A stretch of DNA of 64,000 bases from an uncultured Clostridia bacterium (GTDB taxonomy: Bacteria; Bacillota; Clostridia; Christensenellales; UBA1242): the NCBI GenBank assembly GCA_944377165.1, contig CALWEJ010000001.1:138840-202839 (forward strand), given 5' to 3'. The notes under the pieces were generated by a model that saw only the letters and a program-made list of their open reading frames with translations, was not told the DNA's origin and ran no database searches. This document shows positions 24,336 to 34,814 of this stretch, piece by piece (within the stretch, counting starts at the first letter, position 1; each line of letters starts with the position of its first letter). Both the position numbers and the translations under genes were made by a program.

Positions 24336-24770
24336 TTATCTATTAATAAATCTGCGAATACCGTCGAAATTGTCACAATCAGTATGTTGAGTATAGTAAA
24401 CAAGGCAAGCCATAGCACTAACTTCAAGCAATACATCTAACGCAATTTTGACTATATCTTTCGTACTAATCTCTTGTTGTTGCAAAGATAAGAGTCTGCT
24501 CTCTATCTTAGACGCAATTTCGTCGTTAGTCTTGTCCATATCAACACAATATGTAGCATACTTAATGCTCTCTAACAATTTTTCGAATTTAAAAGGCTCG
24601 CGCATATTATCTACATTTGTCACAATCATCGGATTAGTTTCAACTGTCTCATATGTTGTGAAACGTTTACCACAGCGCAAACACTCGCGCCTACGACGTA
24701 TACTTGTATCTTTAAGATAACGACTATCTACCACCTTACTATCGCTATTACCGCAAAATATGCACTTCAA
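24336..24770 (-). CDS. nrdR: Ribonucleotide reductase regulator NrdR
   Basis: 144 residues from a TTG start at 24770, fixed by a perfect AGGAGGT seven bases upstream. The N-terminal zinc ribbon MKCIFCG ... CLRCGKRF and the ATP-cone domain with KFEKLLESI are complete. NrdR senses ATP/dATP and represses ribonucleotide reductase genes through NrdR boxes. No nrd gene lies in the window. It is transcribed alone and has its own terminator. Confidence 0.97.
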   Translation of the reverse strand: MKCIFCGNSDSKVVDSRYLKDTSIRRRRECLRCGKRFTTYETVETNPMIVTNVDNMREPFKFEKLLESIKYATYCVDMDKTNDEIASKIESRLLSLQQQEISTKDIVKIALDVLLEVSAMACLVYYTQHTDCDNFDGIRRFINR

Positions 24771-24895
24771 AGTGATTACCTCCTAATACATTTATTATCG
24801 CATATTTCGACAAAATTATCAAACAAATTTAATATAAATTATAAAATATTTTTCAATATGTTTTGTATTTTATTAAATTCTACCACTAAATATAG

Positions 24896-24924
24896 AAAAA
24901 GAATTAGCTCTACTAATTCTTTTT
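24896..24924 (-). terminator. Terminator of the PRC-barrel (ylmC) gene
   Basis: AAAAAGAATTAG (24896-24907) and CTAATTCTTTTT (24913-24924) form a 12-bp perfect stem. The first bases lie just beyond the minus-strand stop at 24929. Confidence 0.85.
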
Positions 24925-24928
24925 CCGT

Positions 24929-25327
24929 TCATTTATTGATAATTTTTGGTGTTATTTCTATACTTTGGGTATTAACTGGATTTTCTGCACTAACATTATT
25001 TTGTTTATTATTAAGTGCTATTATGTCTGCATAATCAAATCTATTGTTCTTATTAGGTTTATTCCTTCTCTGACGTGAATCATTATCGACTTTTATATCA
25101 ACTAAAATAACGTCCACACCTATTTTGCAAACACAATTAAACGGAATAAATAATTCTCTCCCACCTCTAAACATCTCCCAAAATCCTTGACAAGGTTGAG
25201 GAACAATAAAGCCCAATGCACGCGCCGTTTCGACGTCAAAAATTACATCTGTGATATGACCTAAGCATTTTCCGTCCACAGTATTAACCACTTGCTTTGA
25301 CTTTAGTTCGAGGAAAGAAGTTTCCAT
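24929..25327 (-). CDS. PRC-barrel protein of the YlmC/YmxH family
   Basis: 132 residues. The first 80 form the PRC-barrel: LKSKQVVNTVDGKCLGHITD, DVIFDVETARALGFIVP, and IPFNCVCKIGVDVILVDI match YlmC/YmxH proteins of spore formers, where the family is induced during sporulation but not mechanistically understood. The last 50 residues are polar and probably disordered. It is 54 bp from the start of the following parC gene end and likely has its own promoter. Confidence 0.85.
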   Translation of the reverse strand: METSFLELKSKQVVNTVDGKCLGHITDVIFDVETARALGFIVPQPCQGFWEMFRGGRELFIPFNCVCKIGVDVILVDIKVDNDSRQRRNKPNKNNRFDYADIIALNNKQNNVSAENPVNTQSIEITPKIINK

Positions 25328-25380
25328 ATAATATATTTATGTTAAATTAGACATAAAATGTCAAAATATAACAAAATATA

Positions 25381-27819
25381 TTAGTTTAAGTACAATCCGA
25401 CTTCTTTTAAGTCTAATTTTGATTTCTTTATCAAAGGTTTGCAAGCGCTTGTTCTTGGCTGAATTGGAATATCATTTATGTCAATGACGTGAACTTGGTC
25501 TTTATCTAATAATACTAAATCACCTGTTATTATAGGCGAAATTATGCTAAAGATTTTTTCTTTACCTGTAATAATTTTTAGCCCTTTTCTATTTCTAGCG
25601 CTGATTGGAATTTCGTTTAAACTAAATTTCTTGCCACAGCCGTCTGGTGTTAATACTAATACTCTATCTAGTACATTAACGGCACTCGCGAATATAACTT
25701 TTTCGCCTTCATTCAAGTTCATTCCTATAACTCCACCGCTATTTCGCTTAGTCACAGGGGCTGTTTTATATTCAACGTTCACTGCCATTCCGTCAGAACT
25801 TACCATAAGGATTGAAGGTAAATTATCATTAATTTGTACTGCAACCAACCTATCAAAATCTTTTAGTTTTAGTGCAATGCTTCCGCTCTTTAAATTTAAA
25901 AATTCGCTAGTTTCTATGCGTTTAATATAGCCGTCTTGCGTCATCATTATAAGCTCGCTAGCATCAGTTAAATCCTGCTCGGCAAATAGCGCAATAATTT
26001 TCTCTTTAGCTTCCGCGTGCGTAATTTGACTAAGAGCTGTGCCTTTTTGTATAAATTTTGCATTAGGGATTTCGCGCACTGGTATCTTGAAGAAATTGCC
26101 GAAATTCGTAAACAAACATACATTACTATTCATACTCGTTTGCACAATGCATTTATGCAAAGCATTTATAGTGTCATAATTATATCTAGCATTTGCATTC
26201 TGAATTTGCTTAATATCAAGTGTCTTTAACCTTAATCCGTCATATGTCACCGCCACCGCGCACTCTGTATCTAAAAGTTTCTCAATAGGTGTTATATCAT
26301 AGTTCTCAAAACTATCGACAATAACCGTTTTACGTGGGGAAGCATAATTCTTCTTTATCTCTTTCAATTCGCGCTTTATTACCGCATACTGCTTATCTTT
26401 ACTTGCAAGTATAGAAGTCAATTCTTCAATAGTCTTTCTTAGTTCTTCAAGCTCTTGTCTTAACTTCTCTACTTCAAGATTTGTAAGTCTGCTAAGTCGC
26501 ATATCTAGAATCGCTTGTGTTTGCATATCGCTTAAATTAAAGCGAGTCATTAAACGTTTCTTTGCTTCCGCGGTAGAAGGTGAAGTTTTAATTATCTTAA
26601 TAACCTCATCAATATTTTCTATCGCTATACATAATCCTTCTACTATATGCGCGCGCGCCTTTGCTCTATCTAAATCAAATTTTGTACGGCGGACAATCAC
26701 ATCTAGTTGAAATTTGATATAGTAAGATAAATAATCTAACAAGCCCAACTGCTTAGGGCTACCGTCTGCGATTGCCACTACATTATAGTTAAAATTAAGT
26801 TGCATATCAGTGTGCTTCAATAAAAGTGCTATGATATTATCTACATCTGCATCTTTCTTGATAGTAATGCAGGCACGAATACCAGTTTTGTCACTCTCAT
26901 CCGTTATATCTGATATTCCGCTTAATTCATCTTTTAATTTTTCCTTTAGGTCGTTAATTGACTTTAAGAGTTCAGCCTTATTTACTTGATAAGGAAGTTC
27001 AGTTATTACTATATTTGTCTTTCCATTTTTCTCGTCTTCAAGGTGGAATACTGCACGCATTGCTACCTTGCCACGTCCTGTTAAATATGCTTCTCGCATC
27101 TCTTTGGACGCACATATCATACCACCTGTAGGAAAGTCCGGCCCTTTAACATATTTCATCATTTCGTCTAGCGAAATATTAGGATTATCTATATACGCAA
27201 TACAGCCGTCAATCATCTCGCCTAAATTATGTGTTGGAATACTTGTAGCAAGACCTACCGCTATACCTGAAGCACCGTTGACGAAAAGATTAGGGAACCT
27301 ACCCGGAAGATAATCTGGTTCTTTAATAGTGTCATCAAAGTTAAAACTATAACTAACAGTGTCCTTATCTAAGTCGCGCATTAACTCAAGAGCTAGCGGA
27401 CTTAGACGTACTTCGGTATAACGCATTGCTGCGTGTGGGTCGCCGTCTATTGAACCAAAGTTGCCTTGACCTTCAACTAACGGTTCACCCATAACGAAAT
27501 CTTGTGCCATACGCACCATAGCGCCATATACTGAAGAATCGCCGTGCGGATGAAATTTACCTAATGTATCTCCGACTATACGTGCCGATTTTTTAAAAGG
27601 TTTATCTGGAGTGACACCCAACTCCATCATATCGAACAAAATTCTTCGCTGTACGGGTTTTAGACCGTCTTCCACTCTGGGCAATGCCCTATCCATAATT
27701 ACATATTCACTATAAGGAAGCATTGAAGTTGACATTACTTCTTCAATAGTCTTTTCGAATAGATTGCCTGCAGGAGCCATATTACCCATAATATTTTCGT
27801 TGTCTTTATCTCTACTCAT
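25381..27819 (-). CDS. parC: Type IIA topoisomerase A subunit (ParC/GyrA)
   Basis: 812 residues. The breakage-reunion domain has LKPVQRRIL, the PHGDSSVY loop and catalytic tyrosine Y134 in AAMRYTEVR; the C-terminal beta-pinwheel follows. I call topoisomerase IV because no QRRGGKG gyrase box is visible and because of the parE-like partner; GyrA cannot be fully excluded without the rest of the genome. The subunit cuts and religates duplex DNA, passing another duplex for decatenation. It starts 3 bp after the parE stop, so the two are cotranscribed and coupled. Confidence 0.9.
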   Translation of the reverse strand: MSRDKDNENIMGNMAPAGNLFEKTIEEVMSTSMLPYSEYVIMDRALPRVEDGLKPVQRRILFDMMELGVTPDKPFKKSARIVGDTLGKFHPHGDSSVYGAMVRMAQDFVMGEPLVEGQGNFGSIDGDPHAAMRYTEVRLSPLALELMRDLDKDTVSYSFNFDDTIKEPDYLPGRFPNLFVNGASGIAVGLATSIPTHNLGEMIDGCIAYIDNPNISLDEMMKYVKGPDFPTGGMICASKEMREAYLTGRGKVAMRAVFHLEDEKNGKTNIVITELPYQVNKAELLKSINDLKEKLKDELSGISDITDESDKTGIRACITIKKDADVDNIIALLLKHTDMQLNFNYNVVAIADGSPKQLGLLDYLSYYIKFQLDVIVRRTKFDLDRAKARAHIVEGLCIAIENIDEVIKIIKTSPSTAEAKKRLMTRFNLSDMQTQAILDMRLSRLTNLEVEKLRQELEELRKTIEELTSILASKDKQYAVIKRELKEIKKNYASPRKTVIVDSFENYDITPIEKLLDTECAVAVTYDGLRLKTLDIKQIQNANARYNYDTINALHKCIVQTSMNSNVCLFTNFGNFFKIPVREIPNAKFIQKGTALSQITHAEAKEKIIALFAEQDLTDASELIMMTQDGYIKRIETSEFLNLKSGSIALKLKDFDRLVAVQINDNLPSILMVSSDGMAVNVEYKTAPVTKRNSGGVIGMNLNEGEKVIFASAVNVLDRVLVLTPDGCGKKFSLNEIPISARNRKGLKIITGKEKIFSIISPIITGDLVLLDKDQVHVIDINDIPIQPRTSACKPLIKKSKLDLKEVGLYLN

Positions 27820-27822
27820 ATA

Positions 27823-29784
27823 CTATTTATCCTCCTTATCGCTATCGTTCTTTTTGAAATTATCTATTTTATTGAAATTCGCATTTTTGTTAATATAGTC
27901 TTTACGTGGGCCAACGTCATCTCCCATCCACATAGTAATTTCTTTATCTGCAATGACCGCATCTTCAAGTGTGACTCTAATTAAACTGCGCTTAGAAGGG
28001 TCCATAGTGGTTGTCCATAATTGTTCGGCGCTCATTTCACCTAAACCTTTATATCTTTGCAACGTATAGTTCTTTAGTTTAGCGGTAATATCATTCAATT
28101 CTTCGTCTGTATAGCAGTACCATTCCTTATCTTTTGTGCTGACTTTGTATAGTGGTGGCATACCGACATAAATGTTTCCGTTCGTAATTAGCGGGCGCAT
28201 ATACCTAAAGAAAAAGGTCAATAATATGCAACGAATATGCATACCGTCTTGGTCGGCATCGCTTAAGATAATAATTTTATTATACTTTAAATTTTCTAGC
28301 TTGAAGTCTTCGCCTATTCCTGTACCTATCGCACCGATTATCGTCCTTATTTCTTCGTTTGCAAGTACTTGGTCTATACGTTTTTTCTCGCTATTTAATG
28401 GTTTACCTCTTAGCGGTAAAATCGCTTGAAAATATCTGTCACGTCCTTGTTTAGCAGTACCGCCAGCCGAATCGCCTTCAACTATAAATATTTCGTTTAT
28501 ATCCGCGTTTTTGCTAGTACAATTAGCGAGTTTACCTATAAGCATACTCGTTTCAATATTTTTACTTCTTGCTAAATCTTTAGCACGTTTAGCCGCCTGA
28601 CGAACGCGTGCAGCACTCTTAGCCTTCTCTATTATAATATTTCCTATATTCTCATTTTTCTTGCTGGCAAAAAACTCTGTCAACCCTTGGCTACATACTG
28701 CTTCGACGCGTGCGCGCGCTTCCACATTACCTAATTTTGTTTTTGTCTGACCTTCGAATTGGACACTTTTCATTTTTATTGAAAGCACAGCGACTAAGCC
28801 TTCTCTGAAATCATCGCCTATAAATGCAATTTCTTTATCTTTTTTGTCTTTCGCGTTATCTTTCGTATGCTTTTTTATAAAATCGTTTAATACCTTAGTT
28901 AGTGCTGTTTTAAAGCCAACTTCGTGCGTACCGCCCTCTGGTGTAGGAATATTGTTAACATAACTAAAAATGTTTTCAGTATAACTATCAACATATTGCA
29001 TAGCAAGCGTCACATATGTGTCTTCAATCTCGTTTTCTATATAAATCGGCGGAACGAAAAGCGGTTTCTTGTCCATTGTTAAACTTGTCACATAGTCACG
29101 AATACCACCTTCATAACAAAGTGTTTCGTGTTTGTTTGTTCGTTCGTCCGTAAGTTCAATATGAATACCTTTATTTAAAAATGCGGTTTCCTTTAATCGC
29201 TCATACACTGTATCATAATCGAACGTTATATCTCTAAAAACTCTATCATCTGGCAAAAAACGTACATACGTACCTTTCAATGTCGTATTGCCAACTTCTT
29301 TTAATTTAACAACAGGCATTCCGCTATGAATTTTGCCGTTCTTTTCGACCGACTCAAAGCGCGCGAAATATTTTTTACCATCTTTAAAAACTGTGACTTC
29401 CAAATATCTGCTAAGCGCATTTGTCACAGACGCACCAACACCGTGTAGTCCGCCTGAATATTTATAGTTGTTGTCGCCAAATTTACCGCCTGCGTGCAAC
29501 TGAGTAAATACAACTTCCACACCGCTTACCTTTAATTTTGGATGCGGACTAACTGGAATACCACGGCCATTATCTAATACAGATGCAGTGCCGTCTTTAT
29601 GCAAAGTCACTTCAACTTTATTACCGTAGCCATTAGCGACTTCATCTATTGCATTATCTATTATTTCCCATAAAAGATGATGAAGTCCCTTAACTCCTGT
29701 CGTACCAATATACATTCCCGGGCGCATTCTAACCGCGTCCAATCCCTCTAAAACAATTAAATCTTTTGAATCATAACTAGCCAT
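27823..29784 (-). CDS. parE: Type IIA topoisomerase B subunit (ParE/GyrB)
   Basis: 653 residues. GHKL ATPase motifs EIIDNAIDE, DNGRGIP and SGGLHGVGASV, the transducer domain, the TOPRIM motifs VEGDSAGG and SDADQDG, and the C-terminal YKGLGEMSAEQLWTTTMDP are all intact. It supplies ATP-driven strand passage with the A subunit encoded just downstream. Length and the GRDRYFQAILPLRGKPLN block fit clostridial ParE. Expressed from a promoter in the gap to ddl; TATAAT is visible near 29820, followed by a leader with AAGG before the ATG. Confidence 0.92.
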   Translation of the reverse strand: MASYDSKDLIVLEGLDAVRMRPGMYIGTTGVKGLHHLLWEIIDNAIDEVANGYGNKVEVTLHKDGTASVLDNGRGIPVSPHPKLKVSGVEVVFTQLHAGGKFGDNNYKYSGGLHGVGASVTNALSRYLEVTVFKDGKKYFARFESVEKNGKIHSGMPVVKLKEVGNTTLKGTYVRFLPDDRVFRDITFDYDTVYERLKETAFLNKGIHIELTDERTNKHETLCYEGGIRDYVTSLTMDKKPLFVPPIYIENEIEDTYVTLAMQYVDSYTENIFSYVNNIPTPEGGTHEVGFKTALTKVLNDFIKKHTKDNAKDKKDKEIAFIGDDFREGLVAVLSIKMKSVQFEGQTKTKLGNVEARARVEAVCSQGLTEFFASKKNENIGNIIIEKAKSAARVRQAAKRAKDLARSKNIETSMLIGKLANCTSKNADINEIFIVEGDSAGGTAKQGRDRYFQAILPLRGKPLNSEKKRIDQVLANEEIRTIIGAIGTGIGEDFKLENLKYNKIIILSDADQDGMHIRCILLTFFFRYMRPLITNGNIYVGMPPLYKVSTKDKEWYCYTDEELNDITAKLKNYTLQRYKGLGEMSAEQLWTTTMDPSKRSLIRVTLEDAVIADKEITMWMGDDVGPRKDYINKNANFNKIDNFKKNDSDKEDK

Positions 29785-29842
29785 AACATACCTTCTATTT
29801 AAGTTTTTATTAATACTGACTAATTATACCAAAATTTAAAAA

Positions 29843-30919
29843 TTATAGCAATTTATTTGATAGTACAGAACTATTAAAATACGAAAATTTCTTAATTGGC
29901 TGAGCATTATCTATTAAATCGTCAATTAGCGAAATATAATCAATGCCTATAGGTTCGAACAAATAAAAAGCCATAGAACCGGGGATTGTGTTAACCTCAT
30001 TAAAGTACAATATTTTATTATCTATGTCATAAATGTAGTCGATTCGTACTACTCCGTTTAAATTTAACTTTTTATATATTTTAGTTGTATAAGAGTCTAA
30101 TGTGTCTTTTAATTTTTTTGTTATTTTCGCTGGAATAACTCTATCTGTGCGTTTGCCTTTATTTGATTTCATATATTTTTCATCAAAGGATAAAATCTCA
30201 GTTTCTTTAATAGGATTTTCTATCGCGCTTAATACTACTTTATCTTTAGAGCGATAGCACGCTTGATTATATTCTAGCATATTTACTATTCGGTTTTCTA
30301 CAAGCGCATTGTCGTTGAGTAAAAATATTGCTTCAATTTGCTCAGCATAGTTTGTTCTGTCGCACGCTTTTACGCCTATGCTTGAACCTAGCGAATTTGG
30401 TTTTACTATTAATTCATCATTTAATTCATTTTCTATCAAGTTTTTACTTTGTAAAAAATTATCTTTGTTTACTAAAATTCCGCTAATAGTAGGAGCAATA
30501 TCGCTTACTAATTCTTTTGTTAGTGACTTATCCATACAAATGTGCGCTGATAGTGCATCACAACCTATATGTCTAATCTTGTTAACGGCGAAAAAACCTG
30601 CCAAATCACCATTCTCTCCTATCCCGCCGTGACAACAATTAATTGCCACAAAAATCTCGCAATATTTTTTTAAACAAAAGCCTTTTAAATATATCGCGTT
30701 GTCTATAACAATAAGACGTTTTAACTTTATTTTTGATTTATCGCTAAAATATTTTATATCATTAATATTCGTCGCTAGATAAAAGTTGTTATCTAGCCCT
30801 ATATATATTTTTTCTATCTCGTACCTATCTTTTATATTTTTCGCAAGTTGCATAGCAGTTATAACTGAAATGTCGTGTTCAGTACTTGCGCCACCAAAAA
30901 ATATACAAACTTTTTTCAT
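29843..30919 (-). CDS. ddl: D-alanine--D-alanine ligase
   Basis: 358 residues, an ATP-grasp enzyme joining two D-Ala for peptidoglycan. N-terminal FFGGASTEHDISV, the mid-region HGGIGENGDLAG (usually GEDG), KPNSLGSSIGV and the metal-binding end FNEVNTIPGSMAFYLFEP are visible. The gene is divergent from the hydrolase-murF pair, so D-Ala-D-Ala synthesis and its attachment by MurF are encoded side by side. No Shine-Dalgarno precedes the ATG; TATACT/TATATA lies 3-5 bases upstream. Confidence 0.95.
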   Translation of the reverse strand: MKKVCIFFGGASTEHDISVITAMQLAKNIKDRYEIEKIYIGLDNNFYLATNINDIKYFSDKSKIKLKRLIVIDNAIYLKGFCLKKYCEIFVAINCCHGGIGENGDLAGFFAVNKIRHIGCDALSAHICMDKSLTKELVSDIAPTISGILVNKDNFLQSKNLIENELNDELIVKPNSLGSSIGVKACDRTNYAEQIEAIFLLNDNALVENRIVNMLEYNQACYRSKDKVVLSAIENPIKETEILSFDEKYMKSNKGKRTDRVIPAKITKKLKDTLDSYTTKIYKKLNLNGVVRIDYIYDIDNKILYFNEVNTIPGSMAFYLFEPIGIDYISLIDDLIDNAQPIKKFSYFNSSVLSNKLL

Positions 30920-30963
30920 ATTAGTATATATTCAAAACTTTTCATTTTTGCATATAAAAAAAT

Positions 30964-31671
30964 ATGAAATTTATTTTTAAGTCTGAAATTATAGATTATG
31001 ACTATTTCGACTCAAATAGTAAAAATACAATATTATTTTTACACGGCTGGGGCGGAAACAAAAATTCCTTTCTATCTACAATTAATTTATTAAAAAACAG
31101 TTTTAATATTATTTCTATCACTATGCCTACTATAGAAAATACAAACACAATTTGGGATTTATCTGATTATCGCGAACTTGTGTTAAGAATCTTATCTTGC
31201 AATAACGTCAGTAGTGTGATAATTATCTGTCATAGTTTTGGATTCAGAGTCGCGTGTAAATTAAATGGCTTTATAAACATAGAAAAAATTGTAGCAACAG
31301 GCGGTGCCGGGCTAAGAAAAATCAACATCTTTAAAACGATTGAAAATACTAACAATTCAATCCTTTTACGTCAAAAAAAGTTTAATTACCTTTATAATTT
31401 GATTGCTAGCAAAGATTATATTGCACTATCAAAAATTAACAAATTGACCTTTAAAAATATTGTTAATGAAGACTGCAAAAATTTGATTTCGTTTAACTGC
31501 CCTATGTTGCTATTTTGGGGCAAATTCGATTCTTCCACTCCTATTTGGATAGCAAAGAAAATTAAGCAAAAAAATAGTGCAAAACTATATATTGTAAATA
31601 GTGACCATTTCGCATACCTAAATAAAAATGCTCTTTTCAATAATTTAGTAAGGAAGTTTGTTTATGATTAA
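30964..31671 (+). CDS. Alpha/beta hydrolase of unknown substrate
   Basis: 235 residues with a typical alpha/beta-hydrolase core. LFLHGWGGNK forms the oxyanion region; the nucleophile elbow is CHSFG (S91); D189 in WGKFDSSTP and H215 in NSDHFAY complete the triad. No signal peptide. It overlaps murF by 8 nt and is divergent from ddl, suggesting a link to cell-wall precursors, but no substrate can be assigned. TATAAA stands five bases before the ATG and no Shine-Dalgarno is present, so a leaderless mRNA is possible. Confidence 0.85.
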   Translation: MKFIFKSEIIDYDYFDSNSKNTILFLHGWGGNKNSFLSTINLLKNSFNIISITMPTIENTNTIWDLSDYRELVLRILSCNNVSSVIIICHSFGFRVACKLNGFINIEKIVATGGAGLRKINIFKTIENTNNSILLRQKKFNYLYNLIASKDYIALSKINKLTFKNIVNEDCKNLISFNCPMLLFWGKFDSSTPIWIAKKIKQKNSAKLYIVNSDHFAYLNKNALFNNLVRKFVYD

Positions 31672-33184
31672 AATTATTTACTACATTATTAATTTTTTAT
31701 TAATATTTTCAAACATATTTTATATAAAAAAATATTTACATATTTATCAATTAAAAAATTATCAAGATGCTAGATTTTTTAACTTTTTTTCTAAAATTTA
31801 CAAAATTTACATCATTTTTCTAGTATTTTTTGTCGTTTTTATACAATTTTTTAAAAATTTTTATATTGTTATAACTTCCTACACATTAATATTCTTTATA
31901 AATTTCTCTTTTAATAGAAACTTAATTACGAGTGAAAAAACGCCTTTAGTATATACCAATAAATTAAAAAGGTTATTTATTATCTCTACAATTTTAACAA
32001 TTTTACCGATAGGTTTATTTGGCGGATATATTATATCATCTATCGTTCTACTCATTTCTCCTTGTGTATCAAATTTTTTAAATATTTATGATAAAATAAT
32101 TAATTATAAATATATAAAATCTGCTCAAAAAAAATTAAAAATCTATAAGCCTAAAATAATAGCTATAACAGGAAGCAATGGTAAGACTAGTGTAAAAAAT
32201 ATTTTACTTTCAATCTTGTCTTCCAATAAAAAAGTTATCTCATCACCTAAAAGTTATAACACTCCACTCGGTATCGCAAAGTTTATAAATGAAAGTCTAA
32301 CAAAAGACTGCGAATATATAATCTTAGAATATGGTGCACGGCATAAAAATGATATAAAAATTTTATTTAAATTATTCGGTGCGGACTATGGAATAATTAC
32401 TATGGTTGGGAACCAACATTTACAGACTTTTAAAACAAAAGAAAATGTTTTTATCGCTAAATCACAATTATCCGTTTTATTAGATAAAAAACTTTGTATA
32501 TATAATCTCGACAACATCTATACTCTTAGAATGTTTGAAAATAAAATTGGCCTACGTTTAGGGGTAAGTTGTTTTTCTTATATAAAAGACAACCGCGATA
32601 TTGTATATGCAAATAATATAGAAATAAAAGATTTCAAAACACATTTTGATATCCATATCAATGGTACGTCTTACCCCGTCACAACAAAACTTCTCGGCGC
32701 ACATAATGTGTTAAACATAGCACTAGCAAGTACACTCGCTTACGCATTAAAAATACCGATTAACAATATTATAAAGTCTATAGAATCTATTGAATTTACA
32801 CCACATAGATTAGAGTTAATTCATTCGCGAATAAATATCTTAGATGATAGTTATAATTGTTCGCTAGAAAGTGCAAAGGCATCAATCGATGTTCTATCAC
32901 AATTAAAGAACAAGAAAATGATTGCAACTCCCGGTATTATAGAAGGTGGAATTTACGAATATAATATCAACTTTGAATTAGGTAAATTGCTAGCAAAATT
33001 TGATTATGTTATCATAATAGGAAATCATAATAAGAACGCAATAGAAAACGGCATATTATCTCAAAACCGAAACACTAAAATATTTTATCCCGCCACCTTA
33101 AATGAAGCGAAAAAATATTTCTCTTTACTTAGTGACGATGACAATCTATTGTTATTAAATGACTTACCTGACGACTATAAATAA
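31664..33184 (+). CDS. murF: MurF-type Mur ligase with N-terminal membrane domain
   Basis: The ATG at 31664 has AAGGAAG seven bases upstream; this gives 506 residues. The first 140 contain about five hydrophobic segments in place of the usual MurF N-terminal UDP-binding domain. Then come the P-loop ITGSNGKTSVKN (about 168-180), EYGARHKNDI, GNQHLQTF, the HRLELI linker, DDSYNCSLES and the C-terminal Mur domain ending NDLPDDYK. MurF adds D-Ala-D-Ala to UDP-MurNAc-tripeptide; the membrane version is presumed to do this at the inner face. Divergent ddl supports the call. Confidence 0.88.
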   Translation: MIKIIYYIINFLLIFSNIFYIKKYLHIYQLKNYQDARFFNFFSKIYKIYIIFLVFFVVFIQFFKNFYIVITSYTLIFFINFSFNRNLITSEKTPLVYTNKLKRLFIISTILTILPIGLFGGYIISSIVLLISPCVSNFLNIYDKIINYKYIKSAQKKLKIYKPKIIAITGSNGKTSVKNILLSILSSNKKVISSPKSYNTPLGIAKFINESLTKDCEYIILEYGARHKNDIKILFKLFGADYGIITMVGNQHLQTFKTKENVFIAKSQLSVLLDKKLCIYNLDNIYTLRMFENKIGLRLGVSCFSYIKDNRDIVYANNIEIKDFKTHFDIHINGTSYPVTTKLLGAHNVLNIALASTLAYALKIPINNIIKSIESIEFTPHRLELIHSRINILDDSYNCSLESAKASIDVLSQLKNKKMIATPGIIEGGIYEYNINFELGKLLAKFDYVIIIGNHNKNAIENGILSQNRNTKIFYPATLNEAKKYFSLLSDDDNLLLLNDLPDDYK

Positions 33185-33328
33185 TTCAGTCAAACGATTG
33201 TAATTTCATTTAATATTATCAATATGAAAGAATACGAAATAAACTATATTTATTTAAAAATTTAATATTTTTTATAATTTTCATTAAATTATCAATGTTT
33301 AGCGTTTATTAGTAGTTAAAATAAAAAA

Positions 33329-33346
33329 TGCTATAAAAATATAGCA
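33329..33346 (-). terminator. Terminator behind the tsaB-rimI gene
   Basis: Minus strand TGCTATA, short loop, TATAGCA, then TTTTTT: a 7-bp stem with U-tract after the stop at 33368. Confidence 0.7.
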
Positions 33347-33367
33347 ATTTTTAGTTTATTAAATTCA

Positions 33368-34411
33368 TTAGATTGACTTACTCATTTCAAAGCAATCTAA
33401 ATTATTTTCATAATAATTTTTTCTAATTCTTCGCGTTTTGAACCCTAATTTTTCGTACAACAGATATGCAGTTATATTTGTTTTACTAACTTCCAAACTA
33501 ATAGTTTTGTAATTATTTGTCCTTGCATATTCGATAGAATGATTTATTAAACTTGATGCAATACCTAAATTTCTATATTGCTTTTTTACCGCAATACTTT
33601 CAATATTTATTTCGTCCGTTTTAGTTAAAATTATATAGCCTACAACTTCGTTATCAAACTTTGCAACAAATGTAGAATGTGATTCGCTTTTTACCGCATT
33701 TTCTATATCAGTTTGCGATAAATGATTAGTTTTAATAGAAGACTTTTCTATTTCAATTATATCGCCAACTTCTTCCTTCGATGCAGTTTGTATCTTGATT
33801 TCCCCACGTTTTAATTTTTCATTTTCAGCCTGTGAAAGTTGATAATATACAGGAGTTAATTCTTCGTCTTTCGATTCAATCATTGTATTTAAGAATATTT
33901 TAGGGTCAAATTTGACTACAAACGTATTTAAACTATCGTCGTTTACATACATTCCTATTTTTTTGCCATTAGAAATCTTGACGAGTTCTTCGTGCGATAG
34001 GTTGTGGTCATATTTATATATTATATCATTGACCTTGCGCGCTACAAAATAACTATCTCTACTTCCGTAAATTGCTACTGTGTCAATTTCACTGTCTTGA
34101 CTAACAGCAAGTGAAAAAAGTAAGTCTAAATTATTTATTCCAACTGCGCGTTTTTTCGTGGCATCGCGGAATGCTTTAATGGTCGCAATTCCTACCCTTA
34201 TTCCTGTGAACGAACCCGGACCTATTACAACACCAAATTCGTCGATGTCATTAATTCCTAAATTGTTTGAATTAAGCAATTCATCAACCGCTGGCAACAT
34301 TGTTTCATTATGGTGCATTTTCGAATTTATAACGGAAGAAAAAACTTTGTCTTTGTTTTGAAGGACAATCGTTAATTCGTCATTTGCTGTATTTATTAAT
34401 AATCTATTCAT
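33368..34411 (-). CDS. TsaB-RimI fusion (t6A synthesis subunit joined to N-acetyltransferase)
   Basis: 347 residues. Residues 1 to about 200 are TsaB: INTANDELTIVL, HHNETMLPAVDELL and VIGPGSFTGIRVG. Residues about 210-347 are a GNAT acetyltransferase of the RimI type with VKKQYRNLGIASSLI (acetyl-CoA loop) and SKTNITAYLLYEKLGF. TsaB works with TsaD and TsaE to make N6-threonylcarbamoyladenosine in tRNAs reading ANN; RimI acetylates ribosomal protein S18. This fusion is known in other Gram-positives. It overlaps tsaE by 8 nt. tsaC and tsaD are outside the window. Confidence 0.93.
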   Translation of the reverse strand: MNRLLINTANDELTIVLQNKDKVFSSVINSKMHHNETMLPAVDELLNSNNLGINDIDEFGVVIGPGSFTGIRVGIATIKAFRDATKKRAVGINNLDLLFSLAVSQDSEIDTVAIYGSRDSYFVARKVNDIIYKYDHNLSHEELVKISNGKKIGMYVNDDSLNTFVVKFDPKIFLNTMIESKDEELTPVYYQLSQAENEKLKRGEIKIQTASKEEVGDIIEIEKSSIKTNHLSQTDIENAVKSESHSTFVAKFDNEVVGYIILTKTDEINIESIAVKKQYRNLGIASSLINHSIEYARTNNYKTISLEVSKTNITAYLLYEKLGFKTRRIRKNYYENNLDCFEMSKSI

Positions 34412-34814
34412 TTATTTCAAACTCTCGAGTATTATCGTCAATTAATTTAATATTTACTATCTTTACTTTTTCAGGTAATAGAGGAGCAATATTTTCGCTC
34501 CATTCTATAAAAATTATACTGTTTCTATCTGATAGGATTTCATCGAACCCCGCTTCGATAGCTTCTTCCGTACTAATTCGGTATGTATCAAAATGATGTA
34601 AAGGAACTTTCCCTTGATATGATTTTAATATCGCGAATGTTGGACTATTAACAATCTCTTTAACTCCTAAATTTTTAAACACAAATTTTGTAAAAGTGGT
34701 CTTACCTGCTCCCAAATCGCCATTTAACAGCACAACATCGCCCACGCACAAAGTTGAAGCAAAATTTTTTGCTAAATTCTCAGTATCTTCAATTGATTTT
34801 ACAATATACTTCAT
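34404..34814 (-). CDS. tsaE: tRNA t6A synthesis ATPase TsaE
   Basis: 136 residues. P-loop LLNGDLGAGKTTFTKF (about 31-46), then SPTFAI, HHFDTYR and IFIEWSE are complete family motifs. TsaE hydrolyses ATP to recycle the TsaB-TsaD complex during t6A formation. It shares one base with the preceding phosphorylase gene (TAATG) and overlaps tsaB-rimI by 8 nt, so all three are coupled in one operon. Confidence 0.96.
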   Translation of the reverse strand: MKYIVKSIEDTENLAKNFASTLCVGDVVLLNGDLGAGKTTFTKFVFKNLGVKEIVNSPTFAILKSYQGKVPLHHFDTYRISTEEAIEAGFDEILSDRNSIIFIEWSENIAPLLPEKVKIVNIKLIDDNTREFEINE

